Made by a program: the position numbers and the translations under genes. 64,000 nucleotides of DNA, taken from Hyalella azteca (taxonomy: Eukaryota > Arthropoda > Malacostraca > Amphipoda > Hyalellidae). Location of the stretch: positions 24,187 to 88,186 of the forward strand of contig NW_025946878.1 of the NCBI RefSeq assembly GCF_000764305.2, in the 5' to 3' direction. Shown here in pieces: positions 33,693 to 44,289 of this stretch; position 1 is the stretch's first letter; the number at the start of each line of letters is the position of its first letter. Under the pieces are notes generated by a model. That model ran no database searches. It was not told the DNA's origin and was given only the letters and a program-made list of their open reading frames with translations.

Positions 33693-34945
33693 TAAAAGTA
33701 AAATGTTTCATTATACAAGTATTATTGATGACAAGCGAATGCATTTATGAATAAAGTCTTCCACATTTTCTCCACCAGTAAATTAGTTAATTGATGGAAA
33801 AGCAGTTCCGCAAAGCAGTTGTTTTCAAATTTCAATATATTAATGATTTTTCTAAAGTATTTAAAGTTACATGTAAAGGTTTTTCAATGTAGTTCAATTA
33901 GATTTAAGATATGAGATTTTGATTGATATAATTACAGGAAATAGATAGATTGAATACGAATTAAAAATTCGGAAATATCTGGAAAATTTCTTAGAAGTTC
34001 TGACAAATCATGCACCGCGGATATTGATGACTTCAGTCCGATCCTTGTGTATATATGCGAATAATTGATATGTGGGACTAAGATTATTAGCCCTGATCTT
34101 AATTTGCATATAAAGACTGATTTTCGCCTGATTTATAACTCAATTTATTAATTAACAAATGAGGACGAACTTTGACGTTACGCGGTGATAATATTTTGTA
34201 TACCTTCGTTTGCTCAATAGATTTAGGGAATAAATAATAAAGAGTCTCCAAAAAGCTCCTTCTCCTGTTCGACAGATTATGGTATAAATAATAAAAGAGT
34301 CCAAAAAAACTGATGTTTTTTGTTAACAATTTAAGCACAATAATGATAGACTTAGACAATAATAATAGGCATGATAGTATTATATACGACTTTATTTCAT
34401 ACATTCGATACTCATGTTTTAAATTCCACGACCGATGAATGATTATCCAAATATTTGTTCGTAAATCACTGAAAAAAAAACAAAGATCAGCAAGCAAATA
34501 AGTGAAAGCAGGTAAAATAATATTAATGAAGGGGAAAAGAGTGAATGTGCGATACAAGGATCATTCAAGGAAGAAATGCAAGCGACACAAAACAAAAAAG
34601 CTTCAACGACCACATATTTTATAGCACGTAAAAATAAATTTCTTAAAATTCCTAGTGATTAGGGCCACTAAGTATGGAATATTGAAAAAAATGCAAGGCG
34701 ACATTTCAGTCCACTTGGTCTTACAGTCTTACGAGACCTCTACATTAAACGCGACTGTATGATCCCTTTTGTCTTTTGAGCGCAAAATATGGATGATATT
34801 AAATAACTGGCATAGTTAATTATCATTTTTTGCATTAATTTTGCTAGCAACAATAAGACGTCCGAGAAACTTGCTAGAAATTACAGTAATTTAGCCAAAA
34901 TGCCTTATTCCAGATTAAAATTTTCAAAGAAATTTCGTTTTTTTT
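33693..34945. other. Intergenic, AT-rich, no gene recognised
   Basis: A 152-codon minus-strand frame at 34099-34557 is rich in Leu, Ile, Phe and Ser, as expected from AT-rich noncoding DNA, and matches no family I recognise. Nothing else supported. Confidence 0.4.
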
Positions 34946-34984
34946 CCAACATCCTTGATGTTGGGAAAACATCAAGGATGTTGG
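34946..34984. repeat. Perfect 16-bp inverted repeat (hairpin)
   Basis: CCAACATCCTTGATGT (34946-34961) pairs with ACATCAAGGATGTTGG (34969-34984) over a 7-base loop. It abuts the start of the 20-bp minisatellite. Confidence 0.85.
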
Positions 34985-35945
34985 GCCAATGTTTGAAGGC
35001 CAATGTCCAGGCGGTGGGGAAAGGGTCCAGGTTGAGAAGCCAGGGTTAAGGCTGAGAGGTCCGAGTCCAGGCTCAGAGGACGGGTCCAGGCTGCAAGGCC
35101 GGGGTCCGTTTTGAGAGGCTAGGGTGGAGGCTGAGAGACCTTAGTCCAGGTTGGGAGGCCAAGGTCAAGATTGAGAGGCCAGGGACGAGATTGAGGCCAG
35201 AGGCTCGAGATTGAGAGGTCAGGGTCCAGGTTGAGAGGCCAAGGTTAAGGCCGAGAGGCCATGGTCCAGGATGAGAGGCCAGGGTCCAGGATGACAGGCC
35301 GGGGTCTATTTTGAGAGGCTAGGGTGGAGGCTTAAAGACCAAAGTCCAGATTGAGAAGCAAGGGTCCGGGTTGAGAGGCCAGGTTCGAGATTGAGAGGTC
35401 AGGGCCGAGATTGAGAGGTCAGGGTCGAGATTGAGAGGCCAGGGTGGAGATTGAGAGGCCGGGGTCGCGATTGAGATGCCAGGGTCGAGAATGAGAGGCC
35501 AAGGTCCTATTTGAGAGGCCAGGTTCCAGGCTGATCGGCCGGGGTCCATTTTGAGAGGCTAGGGTGGAGGCTGAGAGACCAAAGTCCAGGCTAGGAGGCA
35601 AAGGTCCAGGTTGAGAGGCCAGGGTCGAGATTAAGAGGCCAGGGTCCAAGTTGAGAGGCCAGGGTTTAGGCTGATAGTCCGGGTTCAATTTTGAGAGGCT
35701 AGAGTGGAGGCTGAGAAACCAAAGTCCAGGTTGAGAAGCAAGGGTCCGGGTTGATGGGCCAGGTTCGAGATTGAGAGACCAGGGTCCAGGTTGAGAGGCC
35801 ACGGTCCAGGGTGAGAGACCAAGGTTTAAACTGAGAGGCCAGCCAGGGTCGAGATAAAGAGGCCAAGGTCCAGGTTTAGAAGTCAGGGTCCAGGTTGAGA
35901 GGCCAGGATCCAGGATGAGAGGCCAGAATGCAGGTTGAGAGGAAA
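34985..35945 (+). repeat. 20-bp minisatellite with higher-order structure
   Basis: About 47 units close to TTGAGAGGCCAGGGTCCAGG with almost no length variation. A distinctive variant, TTGAGAGGCTAGGGTGGAGG, recurs at 35111, 35311, 35551 and 35691 (spacing 200, 240 and 140, all multiples of 20), showing that blocks of units were copied together. The plus strand is purine-rich. The long minus-strand frame through it (to 36084) is a by-product: 60 bp, three units, make a 20-residue period. Confidence 0.92.
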
Positions 35946-36242
35946 GGCTTAAAAAACTGAGTCTTCTGCCAAGTTTTACTTTAACACCGTAACTAAGAGC
36001 AGCTAGAACCTGCTCAAGCCAAAGACAAGAAGCTAGAGAGCGATAGGAGGAGCGGGTGCTTCCTCTTACAGGGAAATAAGGCAAGAGACAGAAGTTACGC
36101 TAGAATGCGATGTAGTTTTTATATCGCATCGCATAGTTTAGTTTTACTCGCAGTACATGTTGCAGATAGATGATACGTTTATTCTAACACCCCCTCTTAA
36201 ACGTATCGTCTTTCGATCAATGCATTTCAACGTTAGGTTAGG

Positions 36243-36811
36243 TTGTACGTACTCAGTGAAAGCAGGTTGCCCGCGTGCTGGTTATCTGCTGAGGCTAGCG
36301 CCTGAAACAAGCGCGAGAGGGTGTTCACAGAGGAAGCAGGAAACCAGCTGAGACCTAATCAGTGCTTTGGGTGAGGAATTGTATTATTAGTGTATTTTAT
36401 TATTGTACTTTATTAGTGAACTTAATTGGTGTACTTTATAAGTGTATTTTATTAGTATATTCGATTAATGTATTTTATTGGTGTATTTTTATTAGTGTAC
36501 TTTATTAGTGTATCCATGTTTTCACAATAGGCTCATCTGAGGTACCAACGAAATAATTCATAAGGAACAAAGAAAATGGAGGGTTTAAAGGTACAACTAA
36601 TTCAAAAATGACCATATGCCAAGCAGGTTGAGCAGATAAGAATGTGCAGTACATTCCGGTAAATAGGTATAAGCAGGGTGTCGGCTGAAGCCTATTCATA
36701 CAGGTTTTCCCTGTGAACACTTACATTATTATCCTATGTTCATTCTTGTGGCAGGTTAATTGGAGCAGGTTGCCCGCGCGGGCAAACCTGCTTTCACTGT
36801 GTACGTACCCT
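36243..36811. mobile_element. Non-autonomous TIR DNA transposon
   Basis: Left TGTACGTACTCAGTGAAAGC (36244) is inverted at the right end as GCTTTCACTGTGTACGTACC (36790-36809). The shared terminal stretch of about 33 bp continues through AGGTTGCCCGCG. Flanks show TTAGG at both sides, a possible target duplication. No transposase. It contains the AT-rich tandem repeat at 36385-36512. Confidence 0.7.
36385..36512 (+). repeat. Degenerate tandem repeat, unit about 17 bp
   Basis: Seven or more copies of a unit like TTTATTAGTGTATTTTA with substitutions and small length changes, inside the 36243-36811 element. Confidence 0.65.
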
Positions 36812-37204
36812 TAGGAGTAATCAATACAAGCAGAGTATACCAAAAAAGAAGATTTGTGATCCTAAACGAGAGCCCTGTTATATTATTGTACTAATTTCAA
36901 GTGCGCAAACAAAAAAAAATCATAGCTGTGTTAGCATGAGTTCTCCCTAAAAATTACGAAATACAATTTCCGGTGATAGGTACAAGTAATTTATAATTAT
37001 GTGTGAAAGAACAAATTCAGCCACTTATTACTAAAGTCAGTACTAAGTCTAGTCAAAAATGGGTACACGGTTGCCTACGGACAGAGGTACTTAAAACAAA
37101 CATCACACAAATAATGATAGTCTTATCATAAAATAAGGACAAAAATACATAATCTGCGGGTCCGCTGCTAGCAAATTGTTTGTTAGAACTGTCACAAGAA
37201 CTAT
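36812..37204. other. 3' flank of the copia remnant, no LTR recognised
   Basis: Sequence downstream (minus sense) of the copia polyprotein end. An LTR would be expected here, but no second copy of any part is present in the window, so none can be called. Confidence 0.35.
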
Positions 37205-38168
37205 TTGTCAACAGAGTTACTAATCGCTTCAATGAAACTTCTTGCTTTATTTCCAGGCAAAAACTTAGTGAAAACATCAGCGACATTTTTATCAGTAGGC
37301 ACGTATTTGACATCGACTGACTTGTTTTTAATTTCAGATCTAATGAAATGGTATTTAATATCTATATGTTTGGTCCTTTGACGGTTCACCGGATTCTTGG
37401 CAATGAAAATAGCTCCCTGGTTGTCTGCAAATATTGCATTTGGATCAGACGATTTCATGGACATGTCATTCAACAACATACGCAAAAATTTAGCCTCTTG
37501 CACAGCGGATGTCATTGCTACTTATTCTGCTGCACGCGAGCTTAAGGCTACCAGCGGTTGTTTCTTTGTGTTCCATGAGATAAGAGAACCATTTTTAGCT
37601 AATTTGAAACAATAATCAGTGATGCTTTTGCAATCAGAGCTACTACCCCAATACGAGTCATAGAATCCAAATAATTCAACTCTGTCAGATTTTTTGAACG
37701 TCAGGCAATAGTCAAGGGTTTCTTTCAGGTATCTGAGGACATCCTTGGCAGCATTCATATGTGCAGCACTTGGTCGCTGCATGGCCTGAGACAGCTTGGA
37801 CACAATGTAGCAAATATCTGGTCGGGTACATGACATTATATAGATGAGAGACCCTATCATTTCCTGATTCAGTTTTACATCAGCCGGCTTTGAACAAAAT
37901 GCATCTGAAACAACAAGATCAACATCGACGTCGGAAATATTGATTTTGGATTGCAATCACTCATACCAAAGCGTTCTAGCACTCTAGAAATAATTTTGGA
38001 ATGGTTCATTGTAATTTTATTATCTAAAATCTCAAAATTTATACCTATGAACCAGGCTAGTATTCCCAAATCTTTTATTTTGAGAGCTTTGGACAGGCTG
38101 GCTTTGATAGCCTTCATTGTGTCAGCACTGTCAGACACAATTAGGAGGTTGTCAACCCACAAAAGCAT
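37204..38168 (-). pseudogene. Ty1/copia retrotransposon remnant: RT end and RNase H
   Basis: Minus-strand polyprotein fragment. First piece (38168-37950): WVDNLLIVSDSAD, the RT motif C with N in place of the second aspartate of the usual YVDD, then KDLGILAWFIGINFEI and RVLERFGMSDCNPKS. After a frame break the second piece (37956-37522): GSLIYIMSCTRPDICY and the RNase H core FGFYDSYWGSSSDCKS, ISWNTKKQPLVALSSRAAE, where a stop replaces the following residue. The third piece (37515-37204) continues MTSAVQEAKFLRMLL, ADNQGAIFIAKNPV, RTKHIDIKYHFIR and ADVFTKFLPG. Gag, protease, integrase and LTRs are missing. Clearly inactive. Confidence 0.88.
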
Positions 38169-38240
38169 TATACACCAGGAGCCACGGCTATAAACTAAAA
38201 AAACTGCGTTGAAACACGATGAGAAATTATCTTTGACTCA
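38169..38240 (+). mobile_element. Short LINE-A 3' fragment
   Basis: AGGAGCCACGGCTATAAACT and the following CTGCGTTG match the LINE-A segment at 11297-11335 (GAGGCCATGGCTATAAACCA) and the minus strand at 61.9 kb. It borders the truncated copia fragment. The rest of the LINE-A 3' end lies at 39.27-39.63 kb, so one copy may have been split. Confidence 0.5.
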
Positions 38241-39049
38241 CATAATCGGACAAATAAAGCAAAATTATATGCAGCTGCATATAATTATAATTATATAAAT
38301 TATATGCATATATATTGAACATCGACAATTCGCAGGTGCTTCTGGCTGTGATATGGCCTAATTCAGACGGCTGAATTAGGTTTGCAGGCTGGAGTATTTA
38401 AAACCAGAACGGGCGAGATGACCATATAGAAAGGACGGTGGTACCAAAATACTGGTAAAAATAGGTCCGTAATGACGTTGCCCTGGTGATTCCCTGATAC
38501 TGCAAAGTAAATTTACACTGTTTGCTATCGATGGAATAAATTTTACCTGTATAATGAACAAATTGCCAATGAATATTCAACAGTGAATAATGTATCAAGA
38601 ATAAGAAACGAACCTAAGATTTTGATGTATCTAACTGTTGATGCTGTTAGAAGACGGTAAATTTGAAGCATAAAAGAAATCAGTGGATGGAAGGTACTCT
38701 AGGCGGAATATTGAGAAGTACAGTTGAAGATTTGGCTTTGGAAAATTTGAGGAAAAGATATGGAAACGCTGGCCACAGCCAAGTAAACTAGTTCCCCGAC
38801 CAATACTGGGAACAACGTTCGCAAATTTTATAATTAAATAGTTGATCGTTAATTTTCCTAGAGTACCATTGAGAAAATCAATTACAGAGCGTAAATTAAT
38901 TTAATGAATCGATAGCCCATTCATTCAAACAGAACAATAATAAAATAGCAATTTAGGAAGATAGGTAGAACTTATTAAACTGCTGATGCGGTGTCGGCGG
39001 AAGTTGGTGAATTGATATTGGAGTTTGTAACGTTTATGAAAACTGAGCG
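38241..39049. other. Sequence between two LINE-A fragments, no gene recognised
   Basis: Low-complexity ATATATGCA words near 38265-38310, otherwise unremarkable. May be an insertion into LINE-A. Confidence 0.4.
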
Positions 39050-39057
39050 AAAATTGG

Positions 39058-39130
39058 ACGACTGGATCGAACCCAGGCCGGTAAATGAATCCTTCTTACC
39101 CTATAGCTGAACTGCTACCTACTTAAACTA
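39058..39130 (-). repeat. Possible tRNA-derived SINE head
   Basis: On the minus strand, TAGCAGTTCAG (A box-like) is followed about 35 bases later by GGGTTCGATCC, a good B box. Spacing and order fit the RNA polymerase III promoter of a tRNA. The acceptor and anticodon stems do not pair well, so an intact tRNA is unlikely; a tRNA-derived SINE or relic fits better. Confidence 0.42.
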
Positions 39131-39268
39131 CGAAATATGAACAAAACATCTGAATACAACATCTGAACACAACATCTGAATGCAACATCTGAACACATCT
39201 GAACACAACATAAACCCAAAAAAAGACATCTAGCCAACAAAATTTACAAAGCATGACATAAATTAATA

Positions 39269-39630
39269 ATGGTGGGACAAATTTCCCACAACACAACCAT
39301 GCGACAACAGTTCTTCTCTCGTCGAGTCACCGACATGCGGAACAGCCTCCCTGATGGCATCGTTGACGCTCCGAGTATGCCGAGTAAGAACGCCTTTAGG
39401 AACAGACTAGACAAAGCTATGCAGGGCCATATGTTCAGTCTTGAAATGCCTAGCACCTTTCGGACCTGGCAATAAGTCCAGCAGCTATCTGAATCTTAAA
39501 CAATCGTCAGTTATAGGAAGATCGGGTTCATAAGGCAGGATCTCTCTCAAGACACGAAGAGTATAAGAATCGGCAACAGGCCATGGGCCTATTTCTCCAG
39601 TGCCAACCCTTCTATTTTATTCTATTCTAA
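39269..39630 (+). mobile_element. LINE-A copy 2: 3' end fragment
   Basis: Frame 39269-39475 encodes the extreme C-terminus of a CR1/L2-like RT protein (FFSRRVTDMRNSLPDGIVDA and FRNRLDKAMQGH) and ends in TAA. The 3' UTR to 39630 matches 11470-11650, ending in TTCTATTTTATTCTATTCTA. It retains a better reading frame than copy 1 in this part. Confidence 0.82.
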
Positions 39631-39734
39631 GCCGCATAAGCCGGCAGGTGTCATTTTAAGAATTTATTGTCTTTTAACAATTATTGTCTTTCAGAGCCGG
39701 CAACTTAATGTGAGTAACCAATATTTTTCACCAG

Positions 39735-39900
39735 GGTGTAGTGAATCTCGCTACATAACTAATTTTATATTTATAAAAAATAGTCCAGAAAGAATTCGCT
39801 ACCGTTGGCAGGCAATATTTTCACTTCCGCCAAGTCTCTCACGGTTAGCCTCTACCCATACCCAGAGCTCATTCCTGTACCAGCCGCTGTTCCGCTAACA
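39735..39900 (+). repeat. Dispersed repeat, copy 1 (pair with 42560-42690)
   Basis: GAATCTCGCTACATAACTAATTT-like sequence, AGAAAGAATT, CGTTGGCAG and GTCTCTCAC occur in the same order at 42567-42670. About 130 bp, non-coding, family unknown. Confidence 0.65.
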
Positions 39901-40014
39901 TCCCTGTTAAGCTCCCTAACTTAGAAACAGTGCCTTAAGGCTGGTAGTCAGAATGCAGTGGTCTGAGAGCGAGTTTTTCGCGACCATCGTGTGAAATCCT
40001 TCATCTTCCCGAAG

Positions 40015-40570
40015 CTCGGCCAGGCGCTACTCTCGAGCTTGTACTCTTTGTAATATGATATCCCAGCCAGACCCTTTTTCGCGGCAACTGGTCGCTTTCA
40101 GGTGGCCGTGAAATACCCAGCGGTCGGTTAAAAGTAATTTGACTAGGCCGACCACTTGCCACGTATTATTCCTCGCCCCTCATTGAGTTCTCCATCACCA
40201 TGCCGCCCGTCGTGAACTGACAGTTCAGTAATTTACGACGTCTCTTTCCCCTCATACCTTCCACAACGCCTGCTTTTGAGCAGTTAGTATGGGGGATTTT
40301 CCCTCCACGTATTAGCAGGCTCGATCATAACTATTTTTGGTAGATAATATCTACAACAAGGAGGCTGATCAAGGACGGCCAAGTATACCATTCAATGGAG
40401 AATAAAAATTACAACCCGTTTATATGGAAAAAAGTGTAAGAGAAATAATATTCAAAATTTCTTGACATTACTTTTCATTATAACTTTTACTACAAAGTTT
40501 TCTTATTTTTTGTTACTGGTCACAGTTTACAAATAAATAGCTGGGTAAGCATGGAAAAATCCATATCGCC
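40015..40570 (+). repeat. Dispersed repeat, inverted partner of 54915-55475
   Basis: Matches the reverse complement of 54915-55475 over its length with substitutions and indels. Shared stretches include GAACTGACAGTTCAGTAATT (40216; inverse at 55255), CTCATACCTTCCACAACGCC (40252) and AGCTGGGTAAGCAT (40540). The two copies are 14 kb apart. Confidence 0.85.
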
Positions 40571-40879
40571 ATCTCATTTACGAGTGGAGTAAAGTCCAGC
40601 CAAATCTGTGAAGAAATTCACATGGAAGAGCCGAGCCCGTTCGTAGCCTCGCGGTTCTCAATCAGAGCCTTAAGGATAGTTCTTGTCTTCAGTTGTGCTG
40701 AGTGCAGTGTAGCCGTAATAGATGAATCTGGAGACATTGCAAGGTTTTTTGTTAGTCGATTTTGCCATACCAAGCTCACGTGATAACGTGCTCGCTTATC
40801 AAATTGTGTCATGAATCGTGAATTAATGTCGTGAATCATGAATTTCATCACGCGTTTATCTGCTTCGCAGTAACCTCAC

Positions 40880-41205
40880 GTATGCACGTATCAAGAAGCG
40901 TCACGTGCCCCTGCAACGTGCTCCGGTAACAACATCACGTGCCTCTGTGACAACGTTCATCATGTGCCCCTGTGACTCAACGTACAACAGCACGTGCCTC
41001 TGTGACAACGTTCATCACGTACCCCTGTGCCTCAACGTGCAACATCACGTGCCTCTGTGACAACTTTCTTCACGTGCCCCTGTGACCTAACGTGCAACAT
41101 CACGTGCTTCTGTGACAAAGTTCTTCAATTGCCCCTGTGACTCAACATGCAACATCACGTGCCTCGGTGACAACGTTCATCACGCGTCCATGTGACTCAA
41201 CAACG
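40880..41205 (+). repeat. 55-bp satellite rich in CACGTG
   Basis: Five units at an exact 55-bp period (CACGTGC at 40936, 40991, 41046, 41101 and 41156). Each unit holds a CTCTGTGACAAC half and a CCCCTGTGACTCAAC half, each preceded by a CACGTG or close variant, so the basic module is about 27 bp. CACGTG is an E-box, but binding is not shown by sequence alone. Confidence 0.88.
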
Positions 41206-41262
41206 TGCCTCCGTAGCATCACCACAACAACGTGCCTCCGTAGCATCACCACAACAACGTCA
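41206..41262 (+). repeat. 27-bp direct repeat next to the 55-bp satellite
   Basis: CAACGTGCCTCCGTAGCATC followed by ACCACAA occurs twice in a row. It looks like a diverged continuation of the 55-bp array. Confidence 0.7.
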
Positions 41263-41337
41263 CACCGCGCCACGTGTCTCATCGCCACGCGTAGCCACGT
41301 GCATCTCACCGCGCCACGAGCACCTCGTCATCGCCAC

Positions 41338-41420
41338 AATCCCTGGTCTCCCAGTTCCTCCCGGGACCACCATCATCGAGCAGGTCACGTGAGCTGAATA
41401 AAATAAATTAGCAATCCTTA
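41338..41420 (+). repeat. 83-bp direct repeat, copy 1
   Basis: TGGTCTCCCAGTTCCTCCCG through CAGGTCACGTGAGCT and AATAAAATAAA recurs at 41608-41690 with few changes. The adapter sequence lies between the copies. Confidence 0.85.
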
Positions 41421-41479
41421 ATTTTATTGTCTTCAACCGACCATTTACAGCAAGCCGACCCAGCAATTTCATTCTGTTC

Positions 41480-41517
41480 CTGTCTCTTATACACATCTAG
41501 ATGTGTATAAGAGACAG
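41480..41517. other. Nextera (Tn5) mate-pair junction adapter
   Basis: CTGTCTCTTATACACATCT (41480-41498), the 19-bp Tn5 mosaic end, is followed immediately by its exact reverse complement (41499-41517). This 38-bp head-to-head arrangement is the circularisation junction of Nextera mate-pair libraries. It is a library artefact and marks an artificial join. Confidence 0.97.
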
Positions 41518-41607
41518 CTCTAGTACAGTCCTGATTTCATTGTCTAGGACTAGTAGATACTCTCAGTACACATGAAGCATTTTTTCACTTTAAAATCAAT
41601 AAATCAA

Positions 41608-41690
41608 GTCTGGTCTCCCAGTTCCTCCCGGGACTACCATCAGCGAGCAGGTCACGTGAGCTTAATAAAATAAAATATTATCATTCCTTA
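41608..41690 (+). repeat. 83-bp direct repeat, copy 2
   Basis: Second copy of 41338-41420, on the other side of the adapter. Confidence 0.85.
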
Positions 41691-42156
41691 ATGAAATTTT
41701 TTTCCTAAAAGTCGCTTCCTTTTGTTGGAAAAATATTTCGTTGACTACACATTTCGTGCAGGATTATGGAAATTCATCCCTCTCATAATTCTTTAGTTTC
41801 CCACGTAAACAAAGTAACGAAAATTTTTTATGATTGTAGAAAAAAGAAAACAGTAGCATAAACTGCAGAAACACTAACTGTCTGACCCAGTCAACTAGGA
41901 AAATGGTAAAATAAGTTAAAAACTTAAAATACATAAAAATATATGGAGCTATCGCTATATATGGAGCGTTATCTATATGGAGCGACAGGAGCTATCGTTC
42001 TAACTTGCCACTCGCCAAGCCTCCTCATTCTTCCGTGCGCCTCCATGCTGAACAGTGCGACGTGGCTGTTTCTGAGAGTGATTTCAAGATACTCGGTTCC
42101 AGCTCGGATTTGAGAATTTTGGAGTCTCTACATATCTTCAAACGAAAACCATATCT
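41691..42156. other. Intergenic, no gene recognised
   Basis: Contains short repeats of TATATGGAGC around 41940-41990. No coding support. Confidence 0.4.
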
Positions 42157-42157
42157 N

Positions 42158-42234
42158 ACGATACCCAGAGTATCTACGATACCCAGAGTATCTACGATAC
42201 CCAGAGTATCTACGATACCCAGAGTATCTACGAT
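42158..42234 (+). repeat. 18-bp tandem repeat, four copies
   Basis: Four identical copies of ACGATACCCAGAGTATCT. Each contains the inverted repeat GATAC/GTATC. The array is directly preceded by a single N (42157), so the true copy number may differ. Confidence 0.92.
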
Positions 42235-42559
42235 CAGGAGGATCGAGAGTTTGATCTTGACGAGGTGTAATGGGCTTAAGAGCACAACTGCAGAATTTTT
42301 AAGTTTTTAACGACATTTTGCTTATTTTAGGCAAATAAAATCGTAATTTATATTTTCATTGCGGATAGTGGGAACTCGAAAGCTAATTGCTTTACATCAC
42401 AAGTAAAAATCATTTGAATTTACGTTTCTCATGGAAAAAAATATGGAAACCTTGCAACCTTTGGCAGATAATTTTGATATCTAAATGCTTTTTTAAATGT
42501 CGAAATAATTTCCGATAAACGTTTTTACAATCCCTCATATTTAGCAACAATGCGAAATA

Positions 42560-42690
42560 AGTGTAGCGGATCTCGCTACATAATTAATTTCACATTCATA
42601 AAAATTGCTTAGAAAGAATTAGCTTGCGTTGGCAGTGAACATTTCTACGTGCGCTAAGTCTCTCACAGCCTCGACCCACACTCAGAGTCT
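42560..42690 (+). repeat. Dispersed repeat, copy 2 (pair with 39735-39900)
   Basis: Same order of words as at 39735-39870, same orientation. Non-coding. Confidence 0.65.
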
Positions 42691-44183
42691 CAGAGCTAAT
42701 TCTCATTTTTTTCCACAAAATCTGGGTGTATTTCAGCAACCATCTAAGTTTTTCTCAAATTATTGGCTGGGAGCCCTGCTCAGTAGCCGCCCGGCCGTTA
42801 TACCGAGCACAGCTGCGTCGCTCTCTCTCGGCCACTGTAGCGCGCACTGCTGTCGAGCTCTCGCATGCCTCCACCGTGCACACCCGCACTCGACAACTCT
42901 CAACGTCGCACTAACGCGGGCGCAGTTTTCCGAAAACACTATACTCGTGTATAGGCTAGCAACTAATAACCCCGTCTATAACCCCGCACCTTACTTTCCA
43001 ATTACACACAATCGAGCAGTGTGCTGTGTTACCGTACAAAACTTGGAATCAATGTGGTATAACATGTATGTGAATGACATGTAGAACTGAAGTATTGTAT
43101 TATCTTCTTCTAACAGTCCAAAAGTTGTGAGTAATCATTCAAATAAATGGCAAAGACGGAAGAAAATGTGTATTAAATATCGAGTCAAGGCATAATTATC
43201 TGTTAATCCCCCACGTATAAGTAAGGGTAACTGCACCAATTACCATGATATTGAGCCGGAATTTTCCGGTACACAACACGGGTCAGGAAAAAAAACTATA
43301 CAAAATCTTATTTTCGTAGCATAATAATTAAACTTCATTACGATGTTTAGAATTATTTTTAATTTGCTACGAGGCCTTCAAAAAGAATCAATATACATGC
43401 ACGAGGCAATTGACCTAAAGAGTGAGGTGCAGCCTCCGCTCAGGAATTCACGACGTCATTCATGACTCAAGAAAGCTGAGATTATTCACATGTGGTGAAT
43501 AAATTCATGCCCTCACACACGCAACACGCACTCACAGCAGATAGGCATGCTCCGTCTGTAGGTGCCATTTACTTCAGAGTTGGGAGCTATGAAGACAGTT
43601 TGCAATTTTCTTAACTCTAAAATACCATAGTTAGCCACAAAAAATTAGTTAGAAATTTTCGCGTGACGTAGAAAATGGGGACTAATATGAACTACAGTAA
43701 ACCTAGATCTTGTGGAATGGTCCAACGTGTTGAAGAAGACATAAATGGTTAATAACCTAAAGGACTGAATGATTTTTATATAATTAATAGAACATAATAA
43801 AATTGTGAATTATATGAGTAACATATGTTTACTATCTACATTAATTCTATCGCTGTAATAATTTATGGTAATCAAACTCGTGATATTCTGTTTTTTTCAG
43901 CTGATAAAATGAATAATTCTAAAATTCATAATCAATAAATTGAATTTCATAATCATAATCACCTTTATTGTCTGCCCATGGCAAGGTAAATTAAATCATC
44001 ATAATCCTTTTGTCTAGTGACGGATCTATCGCATCCTATGCTATTCCTACCAAATGAGAGATGCTATTAATTGACTGGTACGAATATGCTTATGCACATA
44101 GTAATATTAGCGCACGATATATTAGCGTTAGCGTTCAAGATTATGTTAAAGTTCGGAGGGTTTTGTACTAAATGAGGAGTGCA
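42691..44183. other. Intergenic, with a GC-rich patch
   Basis: A CpG-rich stretch at about 42780-42920 (CCGCCCGGCCG, CTCTCTCTCGGCC, GTAGCGCGCACT) stands out from the AT-rich background and could be a promoter or a transposon fragment; no transcript evidence is visible. The open frame through it (42629-43084) has no recognisable domain. Confidence 0.4.
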
Positions 44184-44289
44184 GCGGGACTTGCTATAAT
44201 TAACTGTATTATATGCTGATAATTACACTCAGAATTATAGGAGAGAGAACGGGACTTGCTATAATTAACTGTATTATATGCTGATAATN
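44184..44289 (+). repeat. 41-bp direct repeat ending at an N
   Basis: CGGGACTTGCTATAATTAAC through GCTGATAAT occurs at 44184 and again at 44249, 65 bases later. A single N follows the second copy (44289), suggesting a forced assembly join. Confidence 0.85.

Noticed and set aside
34099..34557. 152-codon minus-strand frame rich in Leu/Ile/Phe, possibly a membrane protein
   Set aside because: Composition fits AT-rich non-coding DNA; no domain, splice signals or paralogue.
35319..36084. Long minus-strand frame (up to 221 codons) with repeated Gly-Pro-Trp/Leu peptides
   Set aside because: It lies in the 20-bp minisatellite; three units give a 20-residue period in any frame, so openness is expected without selection.
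39058..39130. Functional tRNA gene
   Set aside because: Only box A-like and box B matches; acceptor and anticodon stems do not pair convincingly.
40880..41205. CRISPR-like array
   Set aside because: Units are whole tandem copies without unique spacers, and the DNA is eukaryotic.
41480..41517. Natural Tn5 or IS50 insertion
   Set aside because: Two 19-bp mosaic ends back to back with nothing between and no 9-bp target duplication; it is the mate-pair adapter.
42629..43084. 151-codon plus-strand frame in the GC-rich patch
   Set aside because: Starts inside a dispersed non-coding repeat (related to 39.74 kb) and shows no domain; GC-rich sequence has fewer stops.
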